The position numbers and the translations under genes were made by a program. Source: Pseudolabrys sp. (GTDB taxonomy: Bacteria; Pseudomonadota; Alphaproteobacteria; Rhizobiales; Xanthobacteraceae). Taken from it: DNA of 64,000 nt. Position 1 is the stretch's first letter; every line of letters starts with the position of its first letter. The stretch spans positions 28,430 to 92,429 of the forward strand of contig JAUXXH010000047.1 in NCBI GenBank assembly GCA_030684935.1, given 5' to 3'. Shown here in pieces: positions 55,219-63,450 of this stretch. A model generated the notes under the pieces. The model was not told where the DNA came from. It saw only the letters and a list, made by a program, of their open reading frames with translations, and did not search any database.

Positions 55219-55830
55219 ATGAGCGCTGATAATTTCTCATCTGCCGATATCAAAGCGATCCCCTTTGATAATTCCTACGCGCGGCAGCCGCCGGCCTTTT
55301 ACGAGCGCGCACAGGCGGCACGAGCGCCCTCACCCAGGATATTGCGGATTAACGAGACCCTTGCCCGGCAGTTGCAGATCGATCCAGCATTTCTGAACAG
55401 CGCTGCCGGGCTGGCTGTTCTGTCAGGAATCGGGCTACGGCCGGGCTCGCGCTTTGCATTCAACGCGGCGGCGCAGGGCAAGGTCGTTCTGGCCTTCGGT
55501 CCGCCGCACATCGCGACGCGTGTATACGACAATCCGCTACCGCGGGTGACGCCCCGGACCATTACCAAGGCAGCGGTGCTGACAGACGAAATCCGGCGCT
55601 GTCGTGAAGACGGATGGGCGGAAGCGCCAGACGAGCTGTTCCTCGGCATAAACGCACTGGCGGCGCCACTGTTCTACCCAGACCGATCGCTGATGGGGAC
55701 ACTGGCTATCGTCGGCTTTACCGAAGCGCTGCGCGGCAGCAAGCGAAAGAAAGCTCTTCGCAAACTGATCAGCACGGCGGCCGAGATCTCGGCGTCGTTG
55801 GCGGGACCTGACCGCCCCGACCCGGTATGA
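55219..55830 (+). pseudogene. Chimeric gene: selO 5' end fused to an IclR effector domain
   Basis: Codons 1-70 match the start of selO (PFDNSYARQPPAFYERAQAA and LQIDPAFLNSAAGLAVLSG), including the same leader and ribosome site. From about 55430 the frame continues without interruption into the C-terminal ligand-binding domain of an IclR-family regulator: GSRFAFNAAAQGKVVLAF, VTPRTITKAAVLTDEI and ELFLGINALAAPLFYPDRS. The IclR DNA-binding domain and the SelO catalytic core are both absent. It is an open frame of 203 residues that could be expressed, but neither parental function is likely. Confidence 0.83.
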
Positions 55831-55923
55831 CGCACGGTAAACTGCCCGAATGGACCGCATTCAGATCGTATTGCGTTAGACCTTTAAGGGCGTGCGTGCA
55901 GTTTGTTGGTGCCTCGATATCTT

Positions 55924-56685
55924 TCAGGGAGCCTGGCCGCCCATGAATGCTTCAATCCGGGTGGTGAGATAAACCGGCGTTTCGTCCATCGGGTAATGGC
56001 CCGAATTGGGAATAGCTTCGATCGTCGCGCAAGGAAACAACTGCGGGAAAACCGCCCGGAGGACCCCTTCCCGCACCCCGCCGTCGTGCTGCCCTGCGAG
56101 CACCAGCATGGGGGTCGTGACCGCCTCTGCACCCTCCGACAGGTCGTCACGGATAAACGACTGCATGTAACTCTTAAACGCTTCGGGCCGTGAAGTCGCC
56201 CGAGCGCCTTTCAGCAGACGGTTGAGCCACACCTTTGTCAGTCGATTGCCGACGGACTCGCCGATCAAGGCTAGCGCAGCTTCATCATTGTCACAGACAC
56301 TATTGAAGAATCCGGCCGTCGCCTCATCCACCGGCATTGCCAGCGCCGGCACCGGCGTTATTGCGACGGTGGATTTGATACGATCGCCACCGTCGATTGC
56401 AACCTTCTGCGCCGCCTTGCCACCCATTGAATGGCCAACAATATGGTATTCCTTCCAGCCCAAGCCATCGGCCAGCGCAATGGCATCCCCTGCCACTTCG
56501 GCAATGGTGAAGTTGCCTTCTACGTCGCGCGCGTTGCCGTAACCGCGCATGTCAAGAAACGCGTAGGAAAATCGCTCGGTATCGAGGATATCAAACATCG
56601 GTGCATAGGCCCGATGATCGGCAAACCAGCCGTGAATGGCGACCACCTTGGTCGGCCCGCTGCCGATAGCTTTGTGCCAAACCAT
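55924..56685 (-). CDS. Alpha/beta hydrolase
   Basis: A 253-residue cytosolic hydrolase. The oxyanion and nucleophile elbows are plain: [14 protein letters not shown] near residue 15 and [10 protein letters not shown] with Ser86; the late histidine is in [10 protein letters not shown], and the acid is likely in [10 protein letters not shown]. This is a serine hydrolase of the type found in aromatic-degradation operons (C-C bond or ester cleavage). GAGGGA precedes the ATG. It is transcribed toward the chimeric gene; its upstream neighbour on the same strand is a Bug-type receptor. Confidence 0.9.
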   Translation of the reverse strand: MVWHKAIGSGPTKVVAIHGWFADHRAYAPMFDILDTERFSYAFLDMRGYGNARDVEGNFTIAEVAGDAIALADGLGWKEYHIVGHSMGGKAAQKVAIDGGDRIKSTVAITPVPALAMPVDEATAGFFNSVCDNDEAALALIGESVGNRLTKVWLNRLLKGARATSRPEAFKSYMQSFIRDDLSEGAEAVTTPMLVLAGQHDGGVREGVLRAVFPQLFPCATIEAIPNSGHYPMDETPVYLTTRIEAFMGGQAP

Positions 56686-56730
56686 ATGATTCCCTCGCTG
56701 CCAGTTGTTCGATATCCGAGCGCGCCGAGG

Positions 56731-57726
56731 CTATTTTTTCTTGAGGCCGGTCGTCTCGAGAATCGAGTCCCACTTCTTGATATCGGCGCGGATGAAAGCC
56801 TCGAACTCCTTGGGCGTGCCACCGATTGGATCGATCCCTTGGGTTCGCATCGCGGTCATGACCGCCTCGGTCTTCAGGCCCTCATTGGCGACGGCCGACA
56901 CCTTGTCGACGATCTCGGCCGGGGTTCCGGCCGGCGCCAACAGGCCGATCCAGATGCCAACGTCGAAGCCCGGCATGCCAGCCTCGTCCATCGTCGGGAC
57001 GTTCGGCATGATGCTGGCGCGTTTCGGCTGGCCGACGGCGAGCGGCACGACCTTGCCGGCGGCCGCATGGGGCGCGAGCGCGGCGGCGACGTTGAACATC
57101 AACGTGATGCGGCCGGACAGAAGATCCGGCACACCCTGATTGGCGCCGCCCTGATAGTGCACGGCGACGATCTTGGTCCCGGCTTTCGCGTTGAACAGCT
57201 CGGCCGCCAGATGGCTGGCCGTGCCCGCGCCCGAGGTACCGAAAGTCAGCGTATCCGGTTTCGACTTGGCGATCACGATCAGGTCCTTGACGTTCTTGGC
57301 CGGAATCGACGGATGGGCGACCAGGACGTTCGGCACGACGCCGAGCAGCGCGACCGGCGCCATTTCCTTCGCCAGGTCGAAGCCCGAGCCCGTCTGAGCG
57401 GGGTTGAGCGTATTGGCGACCGTGGCCATGAAGAAGGTGTAGCCATCCTTCGGCGCACGTGCGACCGTCTCCGCGGCAAGCATGCTGCTGTTGCCGGGCC
57501 GATTTTCGACGATCACCGGCTGGCCGAGCTTTGTTTCCATGTGCCTGCTGAGCAGGCGCGCCAGTGTGTCGGCGGTGGAGCCGGCGCCGAAGCCGACCAC
57601 GATACGGATCGGACTTGCCGGATATTGTTGCGCCGACACCGATGTGGCGGCGAGCGTCGTCATCAACACACCAACTGCAAGCGATGCCAACGTCATGGAA
57701 AGGCGGGCGAATAAGGCGCGTTTCAT
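56731..57726 (-). CDS. Bug-family tripartite tricarboxylate transporter receptor
   Basis: A 331-residue periplasmic solute-binding protein of the TctC/Bug family, with a signal peptide (MKRALFARLSMTLASLAVGV, cleavage near VSAQ) and the family blocks YPASPIRIVVGFGAGSTADT, VIVENRPGNSSMLAAE and FGTSGAGTASHLAAELF. The ligand pocket usually takes organic acids. No membrane subunits (TctA/B) are nearby, as is common for Bug proteins, so it may work with distant permeases. It is 45 bases upstream of the hydrolase gene and probably shares its transcript. Confidence 0.93.
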   Translation of the reverse strand: MKRALFARLSMTLASLAVGVLMTTLAATSVSAQQYPASPIRIVVGFGAGSTADTLARLLSRHMETKLGQPVIVENRPGNSSMLAAETVARAPKDGYTFFMATVANTLNPAQTGSGFDLAKEMAPVALLGVVPNVLVAHPSIPAKNVKDLIVIAKSKPDTLTFGTSGAGTASHLAAELFNAKAGTKIVAVHYQGGANQGVPDLLSGRITLMFNVAAALAPHAAAGKVVPLAVGQPKRASIMPNVPTMDEAGMPGFDVGIWIGLLAPAGTPAEIVDKVSAVANEGLKTEAVMTAMRTQGIDPIGGTPKEFEAFIRADIKKWDSILETTGLKKK

Positions 57727-57841
57727 GGGATCCTCCCTGTGCATGCGAGAAAACGTGCATGCGTATGTTTCCCGTGTCTGCTAAAGGTCAGACATTCTTG
57801 CTGACAAGTTGCCTTTGGCATATCGAGCCCGGCTAATTTGT

Positions 57842-57863
57842 CAGTCACAAGATGATGTGACTG
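57842..57863. promoter_or_regulatory. Palindromic operator-like site CAGTCACA-N6-TGTGACTG
   Basis: An eight-base inverted repeat with six-base spacer forms a perfect palindrome between the leftward Bug gene (start 57726) and the rightward decarboxylase-like gene (start 57928). Its position in a divergent spacer and its symmetry suit a dimeric repressor or activator, for example the IclR protein now lost at 55430 or the GntR protein at 60296. Confidence 0.52.
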
Positions 57864-57927
57864 TAGCGCGGCGTCAGTGGTTTAAGAGCAAAGCCTAGGC
57901 CATCCGCCAGATCGCGAGGACCTTACC

Positions 57928-58320
57928 ATGAAATCAGATCCCGGCCGCAGGCAACGCGGCGCGCAGAAGATCGGGGAGATCCTCGGTCAAACGGCCGAAC
58001 AAGTCGAAAAGTCACTTGGCGATATCGCCCCGGGGCTTGCCACCTATGTGCTGGAAACGATCTACGGCGATATCTATCAGTCTCCCGTCCTGGATTCCCG
58101 AACTCGGCAGATCGTGACCGTCGCAGCGCTTGCAACCTTAGGCACCGCCGGCCCGCAATTGCGCACCCATATCGGCGGTGCCATGAAATGCGGCGTGCGC
58201 CGCGAGGAACTGGTTGAAATCATGATGCAACTGGTGCCTTACGTAGGCGTCGCCGCCGCCATCAACGGGGTCATTGCCTGCCGTGAGGTCTTTGCCGCGC
58301 ACGACGCGAAGACAACCTGA
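57928..58320 (+). CDS. Carboxymuconolactone decarboxylase family protein
   Basis: A 130-residue all-helical protein of the CMD/AhpD fold. The family block is LRTHIGGAMKCGVRREELVE, with the histidine and EExxE in place; the peroxidase-type CxxC of AhpD is absent, so it resembles true 4-carboxymuconolactone decarboxylases or unknown relatives. GAGGACC lies before the ATG. It is the first gene of a rightward pair with the LVIVD protein, separated by 23 bases. Confidence 0.9.
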   Translation: MKSDPGRRQRGAQKIGEILGQTAEQVEKSLGDIAPGLATYVLETIYGDIYQSPVLDSRTRQIVTVAALATLGTAGPQLRTHIGGAMKCGVRREELVEIMMQLVPYVGVAAAINGVIACREVFAAHDAKTT

Positions 58321-58343
58321 TTTTAGGATAGGAGTTCGTCTAT

Positions 58344-59474
58344 ATGCCGATTTGCAAAGGCGTCCGTCAGGTCGCGCACCTCGATTGCCCAGGCGGCGGG
58401 CAGATCACGGTCGACGGCGGCTACGGCTATATCGGCCATATGGCGGCACCGAACGGCACATCGATTGTCGACTTACGCGATCCGGCGGCCCCCAAGATCA
58501 TTGCGCAACTGACGATTCCAAAGGGTTTGCACTCGCACAAAGTCCAGGTCGCCAATGGCATCATGCTGGTCAACCAGGAGATCGTATCCAAAGAGCAGGC
58601 GGCCGCCGAAGGATTGCGCGGAGGGCTTGGTATTTACGATGTCAGCAGTCCGCGGCAGCCGAAGGAAATCACCCGTTGGCATTGCGACGGCACCGGGGTT
58701 CATCGCTTCACTTTCGACGGCCGTTACGCCTATATCTCGCCTGAGATCGACGGATACCTCGGCAACATCGTTATGATCCTGGATCTGGCGAATCCGTCGT
58801 CCCCACGCGAGGTCGGCCGCTGGTGGATGCCGGGGCAATGGACCGCCGGCGGCGAAACACCGACCTGGCCGGGAAGGCAGCACCGTTGCCATCACGCCAT
58901 TCGCCACGAAAACAGACTTTATGTGAGTTACTGGCACGGCGGCGGCGTCATCCTCGACATCAGCGACCTGAGCAAGCCAAAGCAAATATCGGGGTTCGAT
59001 TGGAGTCCGCCGTTTCCGTGGCCGACCCATTCGCTGGTACCGGTCCCCTTCCCGATCAACGGGCGGCGATACCTGATCGTGGCGGACGAGGACGTCAATC
59101 CACTCGATAAGAATATGGCGCCAGAGCTGGCTGCCTTCATCTGGATTGTCGACGCCACTGACGAGAGCCGGCCGGTTCCGGTCGCAACCTTCCAGGTCGA
59201 TGGCATTCACGGCCACCGAAACCCGGAGATGACGGGCTGTCACCAGCCGGTCGAAGTCATCCGCGGCACCGAGATTCCGGTGGCGTGGTTCGCGCAAGGG
59301 CTGCGATTCATCGATTTTTCGAATCCGATGGCGCCAAAGGAAACCGCGCACTTCATTCCCGACCTGCCCGCCGGCGCAAGCAGCGTCTCCAGCAACGACG
59401 TCTTCATGGACGAGCGCGGACTGGTCTACCTGATGGATCGCGTCGGCGGACTGTCGATCATCGAGCGGATATAA
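58344..59474 (+). CDS. LVIVD-repeat beta-propeller protein
   Basis: A 376-residue protein with repeated strands of the LVIVD type (GTSIVDLRDPAAPKII, GLGIYDVSSPRQPKEI, VMILDLANPSSPREVG, VILDISDLSKPKQIS), which should form a beta-propeller. No signal peptide is visible, though the family is often at the cell surface. Histidine-rich loops (QHRCHHAIRHEN, DGIHGHRNPEMTG) could hold a metal and suggest an enzymatic role. AGGAG precedes the ATG. It follows the decarboxylase-like gene and is probably its operon partner. Confidence 0.87.
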   Translation: MPICKGVRQVAHLDCPGGGQITVDGGYGYIGHMAAPNGTSIVDLRDPAAPKIIAQLTIPKGLHSHKVQVANGIMLVNQEIVSKEQAAAEGLRGGLGIYDVSSPRQPKEITRWHCDGTGVHRFTFDGRYAYISPEIDGYLGNIVMILDLANPSSPREVGRWWMPGQWTAGGETPTWPGRQHRCHHAIRHENRLYVSYWHGGGVILDISDLSKPKQISGFDWSPPFPWPTHSLVPVPFPINGRRYLIVADEDVNPLDKNMAPELAAFIWIVDATDESRPVPVATFQVDGIHGHRNPEMTGCHQPVEVIRGTEIPVAWFAQGLRFIDFSNPMAPKETAHFIPDLPAGASSVSSNDVFMDERGLVYLMDRVGGLSIIERI

Positions 59475-59481
59475 TCGTTCG

Positions 59482-60255
59482 CTAGAGGTGACGCCCGCCA
59501 TCGCAGATGATGCGTACGCCGGTCGAACGCCGCAGGTGCGTCACGCAGGCGACAATAGTCTGCGCCACGTCTTCCGCTTCGATCACTTTCTGCAGCGGGG
59601 TCTTGGGTGCATCAGCCTCAAGCTTGGCCCGGTCGCGTCCTGCCACAAAGTCGGTCGCGACGGCGCCCGGCGACACGCTCAGCACGCGGATTTCAGGACC
59701 GAGCGCCCGGCCAAGCGACATGGTCATATTGTCGAGCGCCGCCTTGCCTGCGCAATAGGCGACGCTGCTGCCGGAACCGGTGAAGCCGGAGATCGACGAC
59801 ACGTTGATGACCGTCGCATCTCCGGATGCGCGCAGCAGCGGCAACAACGCGCGGACGACCGAATAGGGACCGCGCACGCTTGAGATTAGAATCGAGTCGA
59901 ACAGCGGGATGTCGAGCGCCTCAAGATCCTTGTGCGGGATCGGGCGCGTGAAGCCGGCGGAATTGACGAGGATGTCGACCGTCTTGAACGTAGCCGCGGC
60001 CGTTGCGGCCATCGCCTCGACCGTCGCCAGATCTTCGAGCGTGATTTGAACGATCTGATGTCCGCTTCCCGGCAGACTGGCCATCAGCTCGCGCGCCGCG
60101 TTTTCCCGCTTGTGATAGCCGATCATGACCCGTGCGCCGAGGCCAGCCAGCATGCGGACAGCGGCCGCGCCGATACCGCTGCTGCCTCCGGTGACGATCG
60201 CGGTCTTTCCGGCAAGATCACTCAACTGGGTCATGCGTTCAATCTCGATTTTCAT
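59482..60255 (-). CDS. Short-chain dehydrogenase/reductase
   Basis: A 257-residue SDR of the classical type. The nucleotide loop is VTGGSSGIGAAAVRML, NSAG occurs in LVNSAGFTRPIP, and the catalytic residues are Ser in VINVSSISGFTGSG and Tyr-x3-Lys in VAYCAGKAALDNM. It would oxidise an alcohol or reduce a ketone with NAD(P). An ATG seven codons later (60234) may be the real start since no ribosome site precedes the first. The gene is followed toward the right by the GntR gene in the same direction, 40 bases upstream. Confidence 0.91.
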   Translation of the reverse strand: MKIEIERMTQLSDLAGKTAIVTGGSSGIGAAAVRMLAGLGARVMIGYHKRENAARELMASLPGSGHQIVQITLEDLATVEAMAATAAATFKTVDILVNSAGFTRPIPHKDLEALDIPLFDSILISSVRGPYSVVRALLPLLRASGDATVINVSSISGFTGSGSSVAYCAGKAALDNMTMSLGRALGPEIRVLSVSPGAVATDFVAGRDRAKLEADAPKTPLQKVIEAEDVAQTIVACVTHLRRSTGVRIICDGGRHL

Positions 60256-60295
60256 TTGGAGGGTGGCGGGTGCTCAGCGCTGACGATAACACCGT

Positions 60296-60937
60296 CTAGC
60301 GGTTGAAGCGCTGAAAAATCGCGAACGTCCGCATGATGTGCTCACGCATTGCGCTCTCCGCCACCGCACCATCGCGCCGGATCATTGCATCAATGATGCG
60401 CTGGTGATCGGCATTGCCGGCTTTCATTTCTTCTTCGGTGGTCAATCTGGCAAGCGGGACGTTGAAGTAGAATTGACCAGAGCGGTAGATCGCGTCGGTT
60501 AAACGCTTGTTCTGGGCGGCGGCGATGATGGCATCGTGGAAATTTCGATTGGTGTCGACGCGGGATTTTTCGTCGACAACCTTGATTTGCAGCCGGTGCT
60601 CGTGAATGGCCGATATCTCAGCGATTTGTTCGTCGGTCGCGCGCATGGTCGCAAGCCGCGTGGCGTAACCTTCCAGCCCGGCGCGGACCTCTGAATTCTC
60701 GATAAACTCCTGCGACGTGTATTCGCGAACGGCCCAACCCCGCTTTCGCGGAACGATCAGGCCGCCATCCGCGAGCCGTTGTAAGCTTTCCCGGATCGGG
60801 GTCCGGCTGACCGCGAGACGCTGAGCCAGATCGGCTTCGATCAGATGCTCATTTGGCCGCATTTCGCCAGTGACGATGGCGACACGCAACCATTCATAAA
60901 CTCCATTGGACCGACTGGCCCCTGCCGTATCCGCCAT
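60296..60937 (-). CDS. GntR-family regulator, FadR/FCD subfamily
   Basis: A 213-residue transcription factor. The N-terminal winged helix contains NEHLIEADLAQRLAVSRTPI and RESLQRLADGGLI; the FCD effector domain follows from residue 75 and has the metal/ligand histidines in NFHDAIIAAAQNK and DHQRIIDAMIRRD. Such regulators bind organic acids and repress catabolic operons. ATG at 60937 is chosen over a TTG three codons earlier. Two tandem palindromes lie just upstream, between this gene and the divergent LuxR gene. Confidence 0.93.
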   Translation of the reverse strand: MADTAGASRSNGVYEWLRVAIVTGEMRPNEHLIEADLAQRLAVSRTPIRESLQRLADGGLIVPRKRGWAVREYTSQEFIENSEVRAGLEGYATRLATMRATDEQIAEISAIHEHRLQIKVVDEKSRVDTNRNFHDAIIAAAQNKRLTDAIYRSGQFYFNVPLARLTTEEEMKAGNADHQRIIDAMIRRDGAVAESAMREHIMRTFAIFQRFNR

Positions 60938-60976
60938 GCGAGTCAACCAACCTGCCGTGCTTCGAACTCAGTACCC

Positions 60977-61014
60977 AATTTGCATGCAAATTGAAAGACC
61001 AATTTGCATGCAAA
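60977..61014. promoter_or_regulatory. Tandem AATTTGCATGCAAATT operators between GntR and LuxR genes
   Basis: AATTTGCATGCAAATT (60977-60992) is a perfect 16-base palindrome, and AATTTGCATGCAAA (61001-61014) repeats it 24 bases away. They lie 40-77 bases upstream of the GntR gene and 85-122 bases before the LuxR gene. FCD-type GntR proteins bind short palindromes of this size and usually control their own promoter, so the GntR protein is the best candidate binder. Confidence 0.68.
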
Positions 61015-61098
61015 CTTGAATACGATATAAAGAACCGCCGGGGTCGCGGCGGCTGATCGCCCAAAATTACTATTCCGCCGGCAGAGCGCGAGGTTGCC

Positions 61099-61938
61099 AT
61101 GGAAGTTCACGCGATCTGCCACCGCAAATCGCCCGCCGATCCGTTTCGCGAACAAGTGGTCAGTCTCATCGATAACGTCGGGCGCCCCAGCTTTCCCCGA
61201 TATCTGTTCCGTCTGATTCACGACGCCACAGAATGCGAACACATCAGCGCGTTTGCGTTCGCCGGGCGGCAGCCGCCCCGTGTCGTCCTGGCAGAGAATA
61301 CGGGCGAACCACGCCTCGCTTCCTCGGTGGCGCAGAAATATATCGCGCGATACTGGCGACTCGACCCCGCGAACCGCGTTCTGGACACAACGGGCCCCCA
61401 CGGCAGCATTTGGGGTTTACGGATCGCCGCGAGCGACATCACCGATGCAATTTATCGCGGTCATTGCTACACGGCGGTCGGGCTCGGGCATCGGCTGTCG
61501 CTATCCCAGTTCGGAAATGGCCAAAATTTTCGCCTGAATGTCTATTGCCAGCGGGCCAAGCCCTTTTCTGAAAGCATCGCGCACAAGATATTCGACGCGG
61601 CCGACTTGTTGATGGCGCTTGTGCGCCGGCACGACACCGAACAAAACGGCGCCGGACCGCCCCTCCCTGTTTCGACCTTCCAGCAGCGTCTGCGAGACGC
61701 CGCTCCCAAACTGTCGAAACGCGAACTTGAGGTGACAAGCCTGATCGCCAAAGGTTTGTCGTCGCAGGGTATAGCGCTGGAACTTGGCGTCAGCATCAAT
61801 ACCGTTCTGACCTACCGGAAACGGGCCTATACGCGGCTGAATATCTCGACCCAGAACGAACTGATGCGACTCCTATTAGGCGCACAGAGCAAGGCCGGAC
61901 GGCTGGCTGCCGACCCTGGATGTCCTCAGCGCTTGTGA
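61099..61938 (+). CDS. LuxR-type helix-turn-helix regulator
   Basis: A 279-residue regulator with a C-terminal LuxR/FixJ helix-turn-helix: PKLSKRELEVTSLIAKGLSS, QGIALELGVSINTVLTYRKR and LNISTQNELMRLLLG. The N-terminal 190 residues have no receiver aspartate and no clear autoinducer-binding signature, so this is a LuxR solo with an unknown sensory domain. GAGG lies five bases before the ATG. It is divergent from the GntR gene and precedes hmgA, so it may control the homogentisate genes. Confidence 0.9.
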   Translation: MEVHAICHRKSPADPFREQVVSLIDNVGRPSFPRYLFRLIHDATECEHISAFAFAGRQPPRVVLAENTGEPRLASSVAQKYIARYWRLDPANRVLDTTGPHGSIWGLRIAASDITDAIYRGHCYTAVGLGHRLSLSQFGNGQNFRLNVYCQRAKPFSESIAHKIFDAADLLMALVRRHDTEQNGAGPPLPVSTFQQRLRDAAPKLSKRELEVTSLIAKGLSSQGIALELGVSINTVLTYRKRAYTRLNISTQNELMRLLLGAQSKAGRLAADPGCPQRL

Positions 61939-62017
61939 CACCGCCCGCACCGTCTGTAAAATACACTACCGATCGCGCGCGTCGCTTCATGCGGCTTTGG
62001 CGCCAACAGGGTGAGTC

Positions 62018-63382
62018 ATGAACCGTCCAACCAAGCCTCAAACTGCGAGCTCCACGCCATTAAGCGCTATCGCTGCCGGTTACATGTCCGGCTTTGGCAA
62101 CACCTTCGAAACCGAAGCCCTGCCAGGTGCCTTGCCGCTTGGCCGCAATTCACCGCAGCGGATCGCCTACGGCCTCTATGCCGAGCAGCTGTCCGGCTCC
62201 GCCTTTACAGCGCCGCAGATGAGCAACCAGCGCAGTTGGCTTTATCGCATCCAGCCGACGGTCAAACATTCGCGGCGCTACAAAAAGATCGGCAAAGGCC
62301 TCATCCGTACCGCGCCGGAAGCACGCGACGAGAGCAGCCTGCCGCTCAATCAGTTGCGTTGGGGGCCGGTCCCGATTCCCACCGAACCGCAAACCTTTGT
62401 CACCGGCATGCGGACGGTGACAACCGCCGGCGATGTCGACACCCGCGCCGGAATGGCGTCGCATCTGCTGTTCGTCACGGCTTCGATGACGAACGAGTAT
62501 TTCTTCAATGCGGACGGCGAACTCTTGATTGTCCCGCAACAAGGCAGCATGCGATTCCGAACCGAGTTCGGCGTCATCGACATTGAGCCGGGCGAGATTT
62601 GCGTCATCCCTCGCGGCGTCATCTTCTCGGTCGAACTGATCGATGGGCCGATTCGCGCCTATATCTGCGAGAACTACGGTGGCGCCTTCGCGCTTCCGGA
62701 CCGCGGACCGATCGGCGCCAACTGCCTCGCCAATGCCCGCGACTTCCTGACGCCGATGGCCGCCTACGAAGACAAGGACGCCCCGTCGACTCTGTATGTG
62801 AAATGGTGTGGCGAACTTTATGCGACGGAAATAGGCCAGTCGCCGCTCGACGTCGTCGCCTGGCACGGCAACTACTATCCTTATAAATACGATCTGCGCC
62901 GGTTTTCGCCGGTCGGTCCCATCCTGTTCGACCACGCGGACCCGTCGATCTACACGGTACTCACCGCGCCATCGGAGACGCCGGGCACTGCCAATGTCGA
63001 CTTCGTGATCTTTCCCGAGCGCTGGCTCGTCACCGAGAACACCTTTCGCCCGCCATGGTACCACCGTAACATCATGTCGGAGTTCATGGGGCTGATTTAC
63101 GGCGTCTACGATGCCAAACCGGAAGGTTTCGTTCCGGGCGGTATGAGCCTGCACAACTGCATGCTGCCGCACGGCCCGGACGATCAAGCCTTCGAGCAGG
63201 GAAGCCATGTCGAACTCAAGCCGATCAAGTTGACGGGAACGATGGCCTTCATGTTCGAGACCCGGTTTCCTCAACGGGTGACGAAATATGCAGCGGAACT
63301 GGATACGCTCCACGATGACTATCTGGAATGCTGGACCAATCTGAAGAAGAAATTCGACCCCAACCAGTTCGATCCCGGCTAG
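62018..63382 (+). CDS. hmgA: Homogentisate 1,2-dioxygenase
   Basis: A 454-residue non-haem iron enzyme that opens the ring of homogentisate to maleylacetoacetate in tyrosine and phenylalanine degradation. The opening [20 protein letters not shown] is diagnostic. The iron ligands are expected in [18 protein letters not shown] (His and Glu) and in the later CMLPHGPD (His). The length is typical. AGGGTGA precedes the ATG. fahA follows after 68 bases, giving the usual order of the pathway. Confidence 0.97.
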   Translation: MNRPTKPQTASSTPLSAIAAGYMSGFGNTFETEALPGALPLGRNSPQRIAYGLYAEQLSGSAFTAPQMSNQRSWLYRIQPTVKHSRRYKKIGKGLIRTAPEARDESSLPLNQLRWGPVPIPTEPQTFVTGMRTVTTAGDVDTRAGMASHLLFVTASMTNEYFFNADGELLIVPQQGSMRFRTEFGVIDIEPGEICVIPRGVIFSVELIDGPIRAYICENYGGAFALPDRGPIGANCLANARDFLTPMAAYEDKDAPSTLYVKWCGELYATEIGQSPLDVVAWHGNYYPYKYDLRRFSPVGPILFDHADPSIYTVLTAPSETPGTANVDFVIFPERWLVTENTFRPPWYHRNIMSEFMGLIYGVYDAKPEGFVPGGMSLHNCMLPHGPDDQAFEQGSHVELKPIKLTGTMAFMFETRFPQRVTKYAAELDTLHDDYLECWTNLKKKFDPNQFDPG

Positions 63383-63450
63383 TGCCGAAGACCGGCCGTG
63401 CTGCCGGATAATCACCAGCACAACACCGGCAGAACCCAAAGAGGGCATTC

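Noticed and set aside
58473..59501. 342-codon frame antisense to the LVIVD gene
   Set aside because: No recognisable motif; the plus-strand repeats are clear.
62150..63448. 432-codon open frame antisense to hmgA
   Set aside because: Product is arginine-rich with no domain; it is the GC-driven shadow of a certain gene.
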